Origin: Candidatus Altimarinota bacterium
GTDB lineage: Bacteria > Patescibacteriota > Gracilibacteria > UBA4473
DNA: 47,375 nucleotides
Assembly (NCBI GenBank): GCA_018608565.1
Contig: JABAZT010000027.1
Location: 1,604 to 48,978 of the forward strand
Direction of reading: 5' to 3'
Both the position numbers and the translations under genes were made by a program. Below the pieces are notes generated by a model. The model made no database searches and was not told the origin of the DNA. It was given only the letters and a program-made list of their open reading frames with translations. Of the stretch, positions 35,501-44,133 are shown piece after piece; the stretch's first letter is position 1; the number at the start of each line of letters is the position of its first letter.

Positions 35501-37567
35501 CTAAGTGGGAAAGAGGTGCACGAAGAAAGTTATGATTATGAATTTAAGTATGCATCTGAAACTGCCTCAAAAAGAGATCCAGGAAATAAAATTAGAGAAA
35601 AGTTGGATGAAATACACAACTTTCGAACCTCAATGCCAAATTCAAATGCACGTTCAACTAATAATCCCGTAACAAAGAAAGATGATGCACGTGGAACAAG
35701 TTGGCATGGAATGGCTGGGGGGCGAGCTGATAAGCTTGATAATGGAGATTGTTCAAGTGCTTCGGGGGGGTGTGTAGTGCAGAGGATCAATCAGGTTTCA
35801 GATTTTGCAGAAGAGGTTGTTGCTGTTCGAAAGTTTGGAGCAAATGCATATGTATCTATCCAATATGATGGAGACCATTCATCACAATTGATTAAGGAGC
35901 TGAGTATAGATCAAGGAGAAGGCAAAGAATCACTTAGCTATTCTTATGAGGATATTCTTCAAGCCCAAGCGGAAAATAAAGAATTTGTGTCATGGCAGTA
36001 TGATTTTTTGACCGAAGGGGATCAAGATAATCGATTTGAGAAAAATAATGAAAAATGGTGTAACGATATTGAGCGGGAGATGCACAAGGATGGATCTGTA
36101 AAATTTTTGTTTTGTAAAAAATCAGAGCTCGAGAAGCTCGTTGTAGATAAACATCTGAGAACAAAACTAGAGATGCTCTATCCAGGAGAGAAAATAATAT
36201 TTCGAGACATAGATGCCAGAAAAAACAGTGGATCTGGAAATGCACCAAGTGAGGCAAAACATTTTGGAATACATATGTCTGCCATAAATACAAAGTCTAA
36301 TACATATGAAGAGAGAGCATTGGGGGATCTAGAGACATTTCATAACAGTACTATGTACGGAGGATATACCTTTCAAAATGGATTAAATCTCACTCGTATT
36401 TCAAGTTTTCATTCTTCTCTCGGAGGAGGGAAGGGGACCGTCAATGGTAGTAATCCAGTAGAAGGAAAAGAGAGTCCCGATCAACGATATTCCGGACATG
36501 AATTTTCTAACGGTTATGATCAAGACGGAAGAGAGTGGGGATTATTGAAAGATGGCACAGAATTAACATTTATTAATTTTGAGGGTGAGTATGCCAAATA
36601 CTCAAAACACCTTCATCGATATCAGTTGCCTAGCACACAGATGCAAGAGGGAATGACCGAGCAGCTTGAGGTTGCAAATGAACGAATGAGAAGAAAAATG
36701 AATAAAAAAGAACCAGGAAGATATCCTCTTGGCTCATGGGTGTTGGAAGTCACACACTCGTATGCGCTTATGAATTCTCCATCGACAAAAGTAAGTGGGC
36801 AGGGGGCTCATTCTGATTTCTTTACCCTGAGTAAGGAAGCGACAGAATTTGTAAGAATAGAACCAAGAGATAATACTGGATATACAGAAGATTTCAGAAA
36901 GGAGGCAAAAGAACTACTATCAGGAGAACAACCAACCGTAGAACAGCTAGACGAAATCGCTGAACTACAGTTAGACATGATTAAAGTTCGAGAAATGTGG
37001 TTGTCTCCAATTCGAAAAGCGATAGAAAATACGACAGGACAAGTGGCAAGTTTTGATATAGAGGATATGGTAGTGCATACGGACAGAATGCCAAAACCAA
37101 AAACGGAAGGAAGACCAAATTTAACTAAAGTTTCAAAAGAGGATACTGATGCGGATGTTTTTGATACAGCGCTCATTGGTGAAATGGCAGGAGCAGTTGA
37201 TCGATATATGCTTCAAAAAGAACATTTTGATGTAGATCCGAAAACAGGCGTTATGACTGTGAAAGACAATATTGGGGATAAACATTTAGGGGATATTCTA
37301 CAGAGATATCCAGGGATGTTGCTTGAGGCTCACGGGGAGGTTGCAAATATTGAGTTCGTGAGAAAGATAGATGATCCGGAAAGATATAAAGAAGAGGTGG
37401 GTAAAGATAGTGGGCGTGATGGAGAGTTTGTATATGCTGGAAAAGAAGAAATCCCTTCATATCATAAAGAGAAGTATTCTCAAGATGATATGCGTGTGAG
37501 AGTGAGTGCGGGGGCGAAAATATATATCAATCAAGCTCATTATGACCTCGTACATTCAAAAGAATAA
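32513..37567 (+). CDS. Giant protein 3 with possible YkuD-like domain
   Basis: 1684 aa, no signal peptide. Residues 365-410 form a Pro-rich linker. Residues about 955-1118 contain ALGVFQIGDIKYPGG, then SWHGMAGG (His1065) and SSASGGCVV (Cys1087) followed by a helix and VSIQYD. This order and the His...S-x-G-C pattern recall the L,D-transpeptidase (YkuD) active site, although the His-Cys spacing (22) is a little long and the usual Arg is absent. A module at about 243-325 recurs at 1587-1675 and in giant protein 4; it ends in a LysM-like (I/V)xxGxxLxxP motif. The protein starts MGS like giant protein 4, from an equivalent promoter. Cell-wall association is inference. Confidence 0.8.
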   Translation: MGSYNKPSRTQTRIEKKDIIVPDLEHLALEEARQTLKKKVKGELDTVKTIVSGPSTKTREHQLTVENAISGEHIIDTELDLFLIPIEGGGTVVYELTADGAKGAYIGTSREAIYEETPVAVPEEVDVVETPEQRQLKIHKNSIIVAIQGHRWSIGARGDGVSTRMTAALLEPGWMDPNIDETQFFKAAQEIYKDITGGETLTLEQLAEINPALMEGAVDMPHFADGFKSKYTTPILHSGVKLKGIGKDVTLKSILSEGMLKEFDEADMKMIWVYDKTSKGGSGRKNGIHAISWNPSLDAGANLVYQDNISVRAIINTGDMLFPTEAHATAFQNEENGLPAKSTPPASGAAGLFRWNPDSEKEFGLKEPVEVAGPVPSEELSEPKRKPITPITAAPELGKGRIKIPEPSPSIYTQSETNIVDPEVDLKTLSEISFEVQDKNLRRTIIDKTWERECGKSISGLTSWNKGEPFPSLAFAHFIWFPESLKKEIKEDLAAGKANKYNFEESFPPMMNYLQKQGVEFPESLSWMFEDEELIECKWKTKEEFNTAKNNGEFTALQNFFADPEIQDVQLDYIIKGRVEGVKNHIAEDLKLHPYLQQTVIENFELLSQTSEGKRVFIDYANYKGTGTDPEKDYYVTKDGEKIQWGLYQVLLHMEPSNNNPLQAVENFADAAYLVLINRRLTEKGEDGTNGPNTNYVNGFTGRIDGYSPGHMKDGLDIASDPRKNKERTFKKIDWRDTPEGMARWDSTLKARQHPESFDPSQLIESKYITNVGSNQATFTAEVKDPRLSEIVPWGLEFNIIKNGKKTPTKWEWCEDEKKMEYCNNGKRVKIEKGDKIEALGVQGVREKLIAGKTYELPKESHMGPETVPDLTNEPISPDTIHLMTLFPKQYHFGVVYLSKLVHARGKNLSVNDTFAIPDIASNTIAKYHPTRKPSIKIETGGTSKLGIGNISREYVGGTALGVFQIGDIKYPGGSRSASFTPGSKTVLGCNMELRGLSGKEVHEESYDYEFKYASETASKRDPGNKIREKLDEIHNFRTSMPNSNARSTNNPVTKKDDARGTSWHGMAGGRADKLDNGDCSSASGGCVVQRINQVSDFAEEVVAVRKFGANAYVSIQYDGDHSSQLIKELSIDQGEGKESLSYSYEDILQAQAENKEFVSWQYDFLTEGDQDNRFEKNNEKWCNDIEREMHKDGSVKFLFCKKSELEKLVVDKHLRTKLEMLYPGEKIIFRDIDARKNSGSGNAPSEAKHFGIHMSAINTKSNTYEERALGDLETFHNSTMYGGYTFQNGLNLTRISSFHSSLGGGKGTVNGSNPVEGKESPDQRYSGHEFSNGYDQDGREWGLLKDGTELTFINFEGEYAKYSKHLHRYQLPSTQMQEGMTEQLEVANERMRRKMNKKEPGRYPLGSWVLEVTHSYALMNSPSTKVSGQGAHSDFFTLSKEATEFVRIEPRDNTGYTEDFRKEAKELLSGEQPTVEQLDEIAELQLDMIKVREMWLSPIRKAIENTTGQVASFDIEDMVVHTDRMPKPKTEGRPNLTKVSKEDTDADVFDTALIGEMAGAVDRYMLQKEHFDVDPKTGVMTVKDNIGDKHLGDILQRYPGMLLEAHGEVANIEFVRKIDDPERYKEEVGKDSGRDGEFVYAGKEEIPSYHKEKYSQDDMRVRVSAGAKIYINQAHYDLVHSKE

Positions 37568-37617
37568 TCACTTCGGACTAAAAGCTAAAAAATAGATTAA
37601 TTTTAGATATATGTTCC

Positions 37618-37652
37618 TTGAGAAAACACCTTTTTTATGATATAATCATGAG
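37618..37652 (+). promoter_or_regulatory. Leaderless-type promoter of giant gene 4
   Basis: TTGAGA (37618-37623), 17 bases, TATAAT (37641-37646), six bases to the ATG at 37653. Identical elements and spacings to giant gene 3; both genes begin ATGGGATC. Confidence 0.8.
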
Positions 37653-40600
37653 ATGGGATCTATATTAGACGGAGTAAAAGCATCAGAATTAGCAATACCT
37701 TCTTTATCCAAAAAAGAAGAGGATAAGGTCGCGCCAAAAAATGTAGTAAAGAAGGGAATAGAAAAAGAACAAGCAGGTTTGGCATTTCAGGCAGAGATAG
37801 CCGCCATGCACGAAAAAAATGGAAAGATAATAATAAAGAATCCAATATCAACATTGGAGCCAAATCTAGGTGATATAAAAGCAGGGACAGAGATAGTTAT
37901 TGGAGGGATAGTAAAAAATGATCAGGGTGAATTTCTAGATATATATGAATACGATGAGAGTGCAGAAAATAATAAAAGTGATAGAAGGCTTGGGTATATA
38001 AAGTCAGATACATTGATCGGGAGTGTTCAGGTTGTAGCAAAAAGACTTACTCGAAACATTGTTATCAATCTAGAAGAGGAGCAAGTTTCAGAGGAAGAAC
38101 TAAAGAGGAGAGTTAAGATTCGAACGACCGTGCGAGATATTGCGAGTAGTTTTATCATCAGAGCCAGAAACGAAGGGTATCGAGGTAGGAAAATGACGGA
38201 TATGGTTCAAAAACTTATCCTTCTGGAAAACTCAATTGAATCAATAGAGGTTATCTGTAATCAATGTCTCGAAGCCTATCCAGAAAAGACTAGGTCAAAA
38301 ATAGATATTCGTCGAATTTTGGGTGGATTAGGAGATAGATTGAAAAATCCAAAAAGAGAGCAATCATTTTTGGATGAAGCGTTTAAAAACAAATCAAGTG
38401 GAACCGAAAATCATCTTGGCGGTGTAGTTATGAAGGACATTGGAGGTAAAAAACTAAGAGATGTACTAAAACACAAGCTTCCTAACTTTATGATAGAGGA
38501 GCGATCTTTTGTTCGTGAAGTAACCTGGGATGCTAATTGGAAATCTCCAGACGGAAAATATACAGGGGAATACGTCTATGCCGGAACTAAAGATCGAATC
38601 TCAATCGGTGGAGGAGAAATCCTCTATCCACCAGAGGACTATGTAGAGCGGGGGGAAGTGCCAGAAAGAGTCAAGAAACTCAATAATAACGGAATTATAG
38701 TCCAATCTTCATACTGTGAAGAGAATGGGCTGCAAGAAGATGGTCTCAGTAGAACAAAGACAAGAACTGGAGTATGGGGAATGAGAGAAAATACAATTGA
38801 CGGATTCATTGCCCTAAAAAATGGAATCGAGGGGATTGAAGATTTGATTTACTATGGAGGATCAGAGACAGGTCATTTTGAAGGATATAAATACAAAGGA
38901 GTAAAGGCATCTCATGGAGGAGGTTTTAAAATCGATATAGCTGGAACATCTCCTGGGTATAAAGCGCTACTCAAGGAATTGAAGCAATACCAAAAACCAG
39001 AAAACCTAACCGGAAATGGGAAAAATTATAAAGAATATGAATTTACAAAGCATGGATATGTATATCGATTTTTGATCGAGGATAATCCAGTCCATATCGA
39101 TCTGGCGATAGTCGATGGAGATGGAAGTAAAAAAAGTGAATTTATATTTCAAGCCATAAACAAAACTCTTGCCGAGGCAGTAAGAGTTCGTCAGGTAAAA
39201 GTCGGGAGTCTCCGCTATAAGATTTTGGAAAAGAATCTGTATAAATTGCTAGAAAAGGAGTCTAATTTTGATATGAATCTAGAACAGTTTAATGATCTTT
39301 GTACCTCGGTGCGAGAGAGAGAAGCTGGGATTATAAAATCTCCACTACCAGGACTTACTCGATTGTTCACACCACGGGAAACAGATCGATCTATAAATCC
39401 ATGGCGAATAAAAGACAAATTCGTATTACAGACAAATGAGTTTGCGTTCATGAAATTTACAGGAGGAAATTCATTGAGTGAGATGATCACAAAGAGTGGA
39501 AAACCAATAAATAGTTTACAGGTACTAGATAATAACGGATTTTTGGTAGAGTTAGTGAGAGATGAGACTTCGGATGAATTTGTCATTGAAAAATATCATC
39601 TTCCCCGTGGAGCTAAGACTCCGTCTCTAAATGGGAAAAGGCTAGAAAAAGGAGTTGTTTTTTCAATATCTAGAGGTCATACAATCCTCATGCATAAACA
39701 TGATCCGGAACGTATTCCAAAACTAAAATTTAGAGATCAGGAGATGACGAAGTATGAATTACTCTTAGAAAATTCTGAATGGTTTGCCTATCACGTCCGA
39801 CGTATAAATGCAAAATGGAAGAAATACTGTGAGAGTGATGAAGCAAAAAATAAAGGGATCGTATTTAGCCCACTCAGTCTATATGAAGCCGCAATGCTGA
39901 TCATTGGTGAGACGGCTTACAGTGGGGCTGCAGTGAATCATAAGACTGGTAGTCATGAAGATGCAGAAGGGGGGGATGAAAAAGGATTGCTGCCAGGAAC
40001 TAGATATCCAGATTCACATGTGGGAGTAGTGGGTGGACATCCGTTAAATTGTTATAAAGTTACACATCGAGTAGAAGAAAATATTCTTGGTGTCTTAGAG
40101 CAAAATATGGCACTCGGGCATGTCGAAATTAAGTATACTGCGGGGAAAACTGAGTATCATAAGTATATTAAGCAACTATTGCCATCATCAGATAAAGAAT
40201 ATGAGGCATATTTAAAATTTATAGAAGATCCCGATCACCTAGAGAGTCTTAGCAAAGAGAAAAGAAAAGAATTTCAAACTATCGCCAGAAATGTAGCGTA
40301 TTTCAGACTTGCGACATTTCACGGGATGGGATTTCAGTCTTCAGTTGATAACATAAAAGCACAAACATCAGGAAGTGAGATTGGGTATAAGCCTTCGTAT
40401 AAATGTAGGTATAGACCAGGAAATATGGCAACGGCTATAGAGTTTATTAACTATTTGTATTACGAAGGACCAAGACCAGATCTGGTCGTATTGAATACAA
40501 AGCTAGAAGAAGAAAATAAACTAGTAGCAGCAGTGGAAACGGCTAGCAAAGTCGCAAAGGAAATTGCAGGGTCTTCAGTTGGTCAGTCAGTATCTATGAT

Positions 40601-41267
40601 GGGGAATCCCGCGGCGAATTCAGGCTCTATGAATAATGAAAGGACAATGTCAAAAGAAGAATTTGCGCGATATGAGGGTGAACCTATTTCTCTTAATAAG
40701 TTTGAGATTCCTGGAGACACTATGCTCTTAGGTGATTCTCATACCCTATCCATGATTGGGTGCGGAAGTAAAAAAGAGTTGGATGGGGTAATCCCGAAAA
40801 AAGAAGGAAAAGTGACGGCAAGACGAGGAGCAAGCTTGGCTTGGATGATTGAGAAAGCGAGTGTGATGAATTTTTCTGGAATCAATAAAATAGTTATTTT
40901 GGGAGGAACCAATGGTGTAAATGATATTGATAAAGCTACAAAAGAACTTGTGAATCCCAATGCGATCCAAGAATTGGTAAAAATAATCCGAAGAAAGGCT
41001 CCACATGTAAAAATAAATGTTGGTACAATTCCTCCTATTGACCGAAATAAGATGATAAACACTAGCTATACAAAATGGTATACGGAAGAAACAGAATTAT
41101 CTGCCAAAACATACAATGAATATATTCGTAATTCTCTGACAGGAGTAGAAGTCATTGATTTTGATTTGAATCTAGACAAGAGTCTTTTGGCAGGAGATGG
41201 ACTACATCTAGGGTTAAAAGGAAACGGAATCATACGTGGAATGATCCAAGAAGCATTAAAAAGCTAA
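37653..41267 (+). CDS. Giant protein 4: SH3-like, M15 peptidase-like and SGNH hydrolase domains
   Basis: 1204 aa, no signal peptide. Residues about 58-125 resemble an SH3b domain ending LGYIKSDTL. Residues 263-328 are the module shared with giant protein 3. Residues about 395-490 match the peptidase M15 pattern: YYGGSETGH, then SHGGGFKIDI (His421, Asp428) and PVHIDLAIV (His481), which would be the zinc ligands of a D-Ala-D-Ala or L-Ala-D-Glu peptidase. Residues about 1020-1204 form an SGNH/GDSL hydrolase: GDSH with Ser1029, GGTNGVND with Asn1087, and DGLHLG with Asp1182 and His1185. Such domains often remove acetyl groups from glycans. Together they point to murein or glycan remodelling, but no export signal is visible. 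A terminator follows. Confidence 0.85.
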   Translation: MGSILDGVKASELAIPSLSKKEEDKVAPKNVVKKGIEKEQAGLAFQAEIAAMHEKNGKIIIKNPISTLEPNLGDIKAGTEIVIGGIVKNDQGEFLDIYEYDESAENNKSDRRLGYIKSDTLIGSVQVVAKRLTRNIVINLEEEQVSEEELKRRVKIRTTVRDIASSFIIRARNEGYRGRKMTDMVQKLILLENSIESIEVICNQCLEAYPEKTRSKIDIRRILGGLGDRLKNPKREQSFLDEAFKNKSSGTENHLGGVVMKDIGGKKLRDVLKHKLPNFMIEERSFVREVTWDANWKSPDGKYTGEYVYAGTKDRISIGGGEILYPPEDYVERGEVPERVKKLNNNGIIVQSSYCEENGLQEDGLSRTKTRTGVWGMRENTIDGFIALKNGIEGIEDLIYYGGSETGHFEGYKYKGVKASHGGGFKIDIAGTSPGYKALLKELKQYQKPENLTGNGKNYKEYEFTKHGYVYRFLIEDNPVHIDLAIVDGDGSKKSEFIFQAINKTLAEAVRVRQVKVGSLRYKILEKNLYKLLEKESNFDMNLEQFNDLCTSVREREAGIIKSPLPGLTRLFTPRETDRSINPWRIKDKFVLQTNEFAFMKFTGGNSLSEMITKSGKPINSLQVLDNNGFLVELVRDETSDEFVIEKYHLPRGAKTPSLNGKRLEKGVVFSISRGHTILMHKHDPERIPKLKFRDQEMTKYELLLENSEWFAYHVRRINAKWKKYCESDEAKNKGIVFSPLSLYEAAMLIIGETAYSGAAVNHKTGSHEDAEGGDEKGLLPGTRYPDSHVGVVGGHPLNCYKVTHRVEENILGVLEQNMALGHVEIKYTAGKTEYHKYIKQLLPSSDKEYEAYLKFIEDPDHLESLSKEKRKEFQTIARNVAYFRLATFHGMGFQSSVDNIKAQTSGSEIGYKPSYKCRYRPGNMATAIEFINYLYYEGPRPDLVVLNTKLEEENKLVAAVETASKVAKEIAGSSVGQSVSMMGNPAANSGSMNNERTMSKEEFARYEGEPISLNKFEIPGDTMLLGDSHTLSMIGCGSKKELDGVIPKKEGKVTARRGASLAWMIEKASVMNFSGINKIVILGGTNGVNDIDKATKELVNPNAIQELVKIIRRKAPHVKINVGTIPPIDRNKMINTSYTKWYTEETELSAKTYNEYIRNSLTGVEVIDFDLNLDKSLLAGDGLHLGLKGNGIIRGMIQEALKS

Positions 41268-41300
41268 GATGTATTCTTAGCAAAACAATTAGAACATAAA

Positions 41301-41326
41301 AAAAGCCTCCAATATTGAAGGCTTTT
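41301..41326. terminator. Bidirectional terminator between giant gene 4 and ftsZ
   Basis: Inverted repeat AAAAGCCT (41301-41308) with AGGCTTTT (41319-41326). T-rich on the plus strand and preceded by a longer A-run that gives the minus strand a U-tract. It sits between two convergent genes. Confidence 0.8.
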
Positions 41327-41348
41327 AGTATAGTTATGTGATGTATAT

Positions 41349-42524
41349 TTACCGAACTCGATTTCTGAGGAACGCAGGCGTATCAAAATCATCTCCTTCA
41401 TCAGGCATTCCCCCGGCTGGCGATTCTCCATTCATGCCAAATGCTTTTCTCATTAGTTGTGCATGACCCGGCTTCTTTTTACCTTCTTCGGCAAATCCAG
41501 TAGCAATAACAGTTATTTTTACTTCTCCGGTATAGTTTTCATTGATTACCGCCCCAAAGATTATATTAGCCTCAGGATCAGCCGCATCAGTGATGACTTT
41601 GGCCGCTTCATCAATCTCAAACATAGAAAGATCATTTCCACCCGTCACATTGAAAAGAATTCCTTTCGCTCCCGTGATAGATTGTTCGAGAAGAGGGGAT
41701 TCGATGGCGGCTTTAGCGGCATCAACCGCACGAGATTCACCTGCACCATATCCAATACCCATAAGAGCGGTACCAGCCGATGACATAACCGCTTTTACAT
41801 CTGCAAAATCCAAGTTTATCAGACCATGTAGTGTAATAAGGTCAGCAATTCCTTGTACTCCTTGTCGAAGTACTTCATCCACCACAGAAAAGGCATCAGT
41901 AAGTGGTGTTTTTCGATCAATGATAGATAGAATTCGATCATTTGGGATGGTGATGAGTGTATCAACACTATCTTTGAGTGCACTGTATCCTGTTTCTGCT
42001 TTTTTCCCTCGAGTAGCTCCCTCAAAACTAAATGGTCGAGTCACAACTCCAACCGTAAGCGCTCCAAGTTCTCGTGAAATCTGAGCGATTACAGGTGCGG
42101 CACCAGTACCGGTTCCTCCTCCTAGGCCACAGGTAACAAATACCATATCAGCTCCTTTGAGTGCAGATTTGATCTCATCCATAGATTCTTCAGCCGCATT
42201 TTTTCCTACATCAGGATTAGCTCCAGCTCCAAGACCTCGTGTGGCTTCTTTTCCGATATGGATTTTATGCTCAGCATTAGAGTGGTAGAGGGATTGTGCA
42301 TCTGTATTGACGGCGATAAATTCAACATTTTGAAAATCACTGCTCACCATTCGGTTTACAGCATTACATCCAGCTCCTCCTACTCCTATTACTTTAATAT
42401 TGGCTATTGGCGCAATATCAGGGACATAACTCTGAGAAGAGGCTTTAGGCGTTGGGTCTTTCTTTTTTGTGTCTTTTGTATTGTCACCATTAGATTGAAT
42501 AGCCGATTGCAGTAGGTCTTTCAT
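41349..42524 (-). CDS. ftsZ: Cell division protein FtsZ
   Basis: Tubulin-like GTPase that forms the cytokinetic ring. The tubulin signature GGGTGTG is at residues 135-141, and the N-terminal nucleotide-binding [13 protein letters not shown] precedes it at 47-59. The C-terminal tail ends [14 protein letters not shown], matching the conserved peptide that binds FtsA and other partners. At 391 aa it has a normal GTPase core, a 40-residue flexible N-terminus and a short linker. It follows ftsA with a 99-bp gap. No Shine-Dalgarno sequence precedes the ATG. Confidence 0.98.
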   Translation of the reverse strand: MKDLLQSAIQSNGDNTKDTKKKDPTPKASSQSYVPDIAPIANIKVIGVGGAGCNAVNRMVSSDFQNVEFIAVNTDAQSLYHSNAEHKIHIGKEATRGLGAGANPDVGKNAAEESMDEIKSALKGADMVFVTCGLGGGTGTGAAPVIAQISRELGALTVGVVTRPFSFEGATRGKKAETGYSALKDSVDTLITIPNDRILSIIDRKTPLTDAFSVVDEVLRQGVQGIADLITLHGLINLDFADVKAVMSSAGTALMGIGYGAGESRAVDAAKAAIESPLLEQSITGAKGILFNVTGGNDLSMFEIDEAAKVITDAADPEANIIFGAVINENYTGEVKITVIATGFAEEGKKKPGHAQLMRKAFGMNGESPAGGMPDEGDDFDTPAFLRNRVR

Positions 42525-42623
42525 GAGAGTTAAATAAAATTACAGGTTATATGGGGGATAGATTTTTTTTAAATATTTGTATATATAAGGTTTCCTTTGG
42601 ATGCCAGCAGCTTGGAAAATTGT

Positions 42624-43853
42624 TTATGGAATAAAATTCTTAAACCATTGTCCTACTTTTCCAAAGGGTTTGAGAAAACTAAAATCCAAAATAGATTTTG
42701 TATTTCCATAACGATGATTGAAATGCAGAAGTCCAATACAACAAGCATAACTAGGATCATCAACTCGGTCGACAATACCTTCTATTTCTTTTGGAAATCC
42801 AATCTGCACTGGTAGTTGGAGTGTGTCTCGTGCGAGATCAACAACTCCAGGGATTTTCACTCCACCACCGACAAGTACGGCCCCAGCAGGAAGTAGTCCT
42901 TCTCGTCCGATTTTTGCCAGTTCATCTCGTGCCATGAGGAAGATTTCATCATATCGAGCACGGATGATTCGAGCGACTTGTTTCTTTGGGATAGAGTGTT
43001 CGTCTGTTTTAGAGATTTGAGAAAGATCAATTTCTTCTCTTTCTGGTATATCAGCTTCAAGACAAGTTCCGTATTCTATTTTTACTTTTTCCGCGGTATC
43101 AATCGCACATCGTAGACCAATAGCTAGATCATTGGTCACATGAGATCCTCCGACAGGAAGCACAGAAGAATAAATAACAGCGCCTTCTTCAAATACTGCC
43201 ACATTCGTACTACTGGCTCCGATTTCTATAAGTACAGATCCAAGTTCTTTTTGTTTTCGATCAAGCACACATTCGGCACAGGCAAGTACTGATGGAACAA
43301 TTTCCTCAGTATCGATACCAGTCTGGTACATACATTTTTCTAGATTTTTTACCGCGGCTAATTGTCCGGTGATTATATGAGCTTCTACTTCGAGACGGAT
43401 ACCAGTCATTCCTACTGGGTATTTGATATTTCGCTGACTATCGACAGCAAAGTTTTTTGGAATGATTCTCAAGATTTCTCGATTAGACGGAAGTGAAACA
43501 GTCTGTGCTGCATCGAGAACTCGATCTACATCATCTTCCGTAATTTCAGAGTTGTTTCCGTTAATGGCAATAACACCCTTGGAGTCATACGTTTCAATAT
43601 GTCCACCTGAAGTACTTATATAGGCACGATGGATTTGTTCTCCTGCCATTCGTTCGGCGTCCTCAAGACAGGCGGTTATATTAGATACCGCTTCATCAAT
43701 ATCAGAAACCATTCCTTTCCGAAGTCCTTCTGAAGGGGATATCCCGATTCCTATTAGATTAATAGTACTTTTCTTATCTTGTACCGTTCCAACAACGGTT
43801 CTGATCTTGGAGGTTCCAACATCAATTCCTACGATTATTTTTTGATTCGACAT
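42624..43853 (-). CDS. ftsA: Cell division protein FtsA
   Basis: Actin-family ATPase that tethers FtsZ to the membrane. The phosphate-1 motif GIDVGTSKIRTVVG is at residues 9-22. The FtsA-specific SHS2 insertion follows (about 83-160), and the second phosphate motif IEIGASSTNVAVF is visible. The C-terminus FGKVGQWFKNFIP is a short amphipathic helix, the usual membrane-targeting sequence. The length of 409 aa is typical. The pair ftsA-ftsZ keeps the order seen in the division clusters of most bacteria, here without the usual mur and ddl neighbours. Confidence 0.96.
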   Translation of the reverse strand: MSNQKIIVGIDVGTSKIRTVVGTVQDKKSTINLIGIGISPSEGLRKGMVSDIDEAVSNITACLEDAERMAGEQIHRAYISTSGGHIETYDSKGVIAINGNNSEITEDDVDRVLDAAQTVSLPSNREILRIIPKNFAVDSQRNIKYPVGMTGIRLEVEAHIITGQLAAVKNLEKCMYQTGIDTEEIVPSVLACAECVLDRKQKELGSVLIEIGASSTNVAVFEEGAVIYSSVLPVGGSHVTNDLAIGLRCAIDTAEKVKIEYGTCLEADIPEREEIDLSQISKTDEHSIPKKQVARIIRARYDEIFLMARDELAKIGREGLLPAGAVLVGGGVKIPGVVDLARDTLQLPVQIGFPKEIEGIVDRVDDPSYACCIGLLHFNHRYGNTKSILDFSFLKPFGKVGQWFKNFIP

Positions 43854-43896
43854 GGGTAATAGAGGTTTATTGCAAAAACTGCGTAAACGTAATCCG

Positions 43897-43924
43897 AATA
43901 TAGAAGAAAATAAGCCTTGTGCAA
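43897..43924 (-). promoter_or_regulatory. Probable ftsA promoter
   Basis: Minus strand: TTGCAC (43919-43924), 16 bases, TATATT (43897-43902). Transcription would start about 35-40 nt before the ftsA ATG. Confidence 0.5.
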
Positions 43925-44037
43925 ATGTTTTTTCCCTTAGCTATGCGCTTGTACTCATTTTTTATCCATTTTATGTATGGAGGAATAAGGCTTCAACAAT
44001 TTTATAGTGTAATAAAAAATAATTGAGAAAACACAAT

Positions 44038-44098
44038 TTGTGATCAGGCTGCTTTTGCCAAGCAACTATTAAGACAAATTACTCGGAGTTGTGATCAG
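44038..44098. repeat. Paired TTGTGATCAG direct repeats, possible operator
   Basis: TTGTGATCAG occurs at 44038-44047 and 44089-44098, 51 bp apart, about five helical turns. Both copies are followed by xxTG. The second abuts the -35 of the 44134 gene. This 280-bp gap between ftsA and 44134 otherwise holds only the two promoters. Confidence 0.4.
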
Positions 44099-44099
44099 A

Positions 44100-44133
44100 T
44101 TGTTTCAGATAGAAAAAAGAGTACTATCAATGT
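44100..44133 (+). promoter_or_regulatory. Leaderless-type promoter of the 44134 gene
   Basis: TTGTTT (44100-44105), 16 bases, TACTAT (44122-44127), six bases to the ATG. Confidence 0.5.

Noticed and set aside
36230-36420. Amidase_3-like IHMSA motif in giant protein 3
   Set aside because: One SIHaN-like motif without the preceding zinc His and Glu motifs in the right order is too weak.
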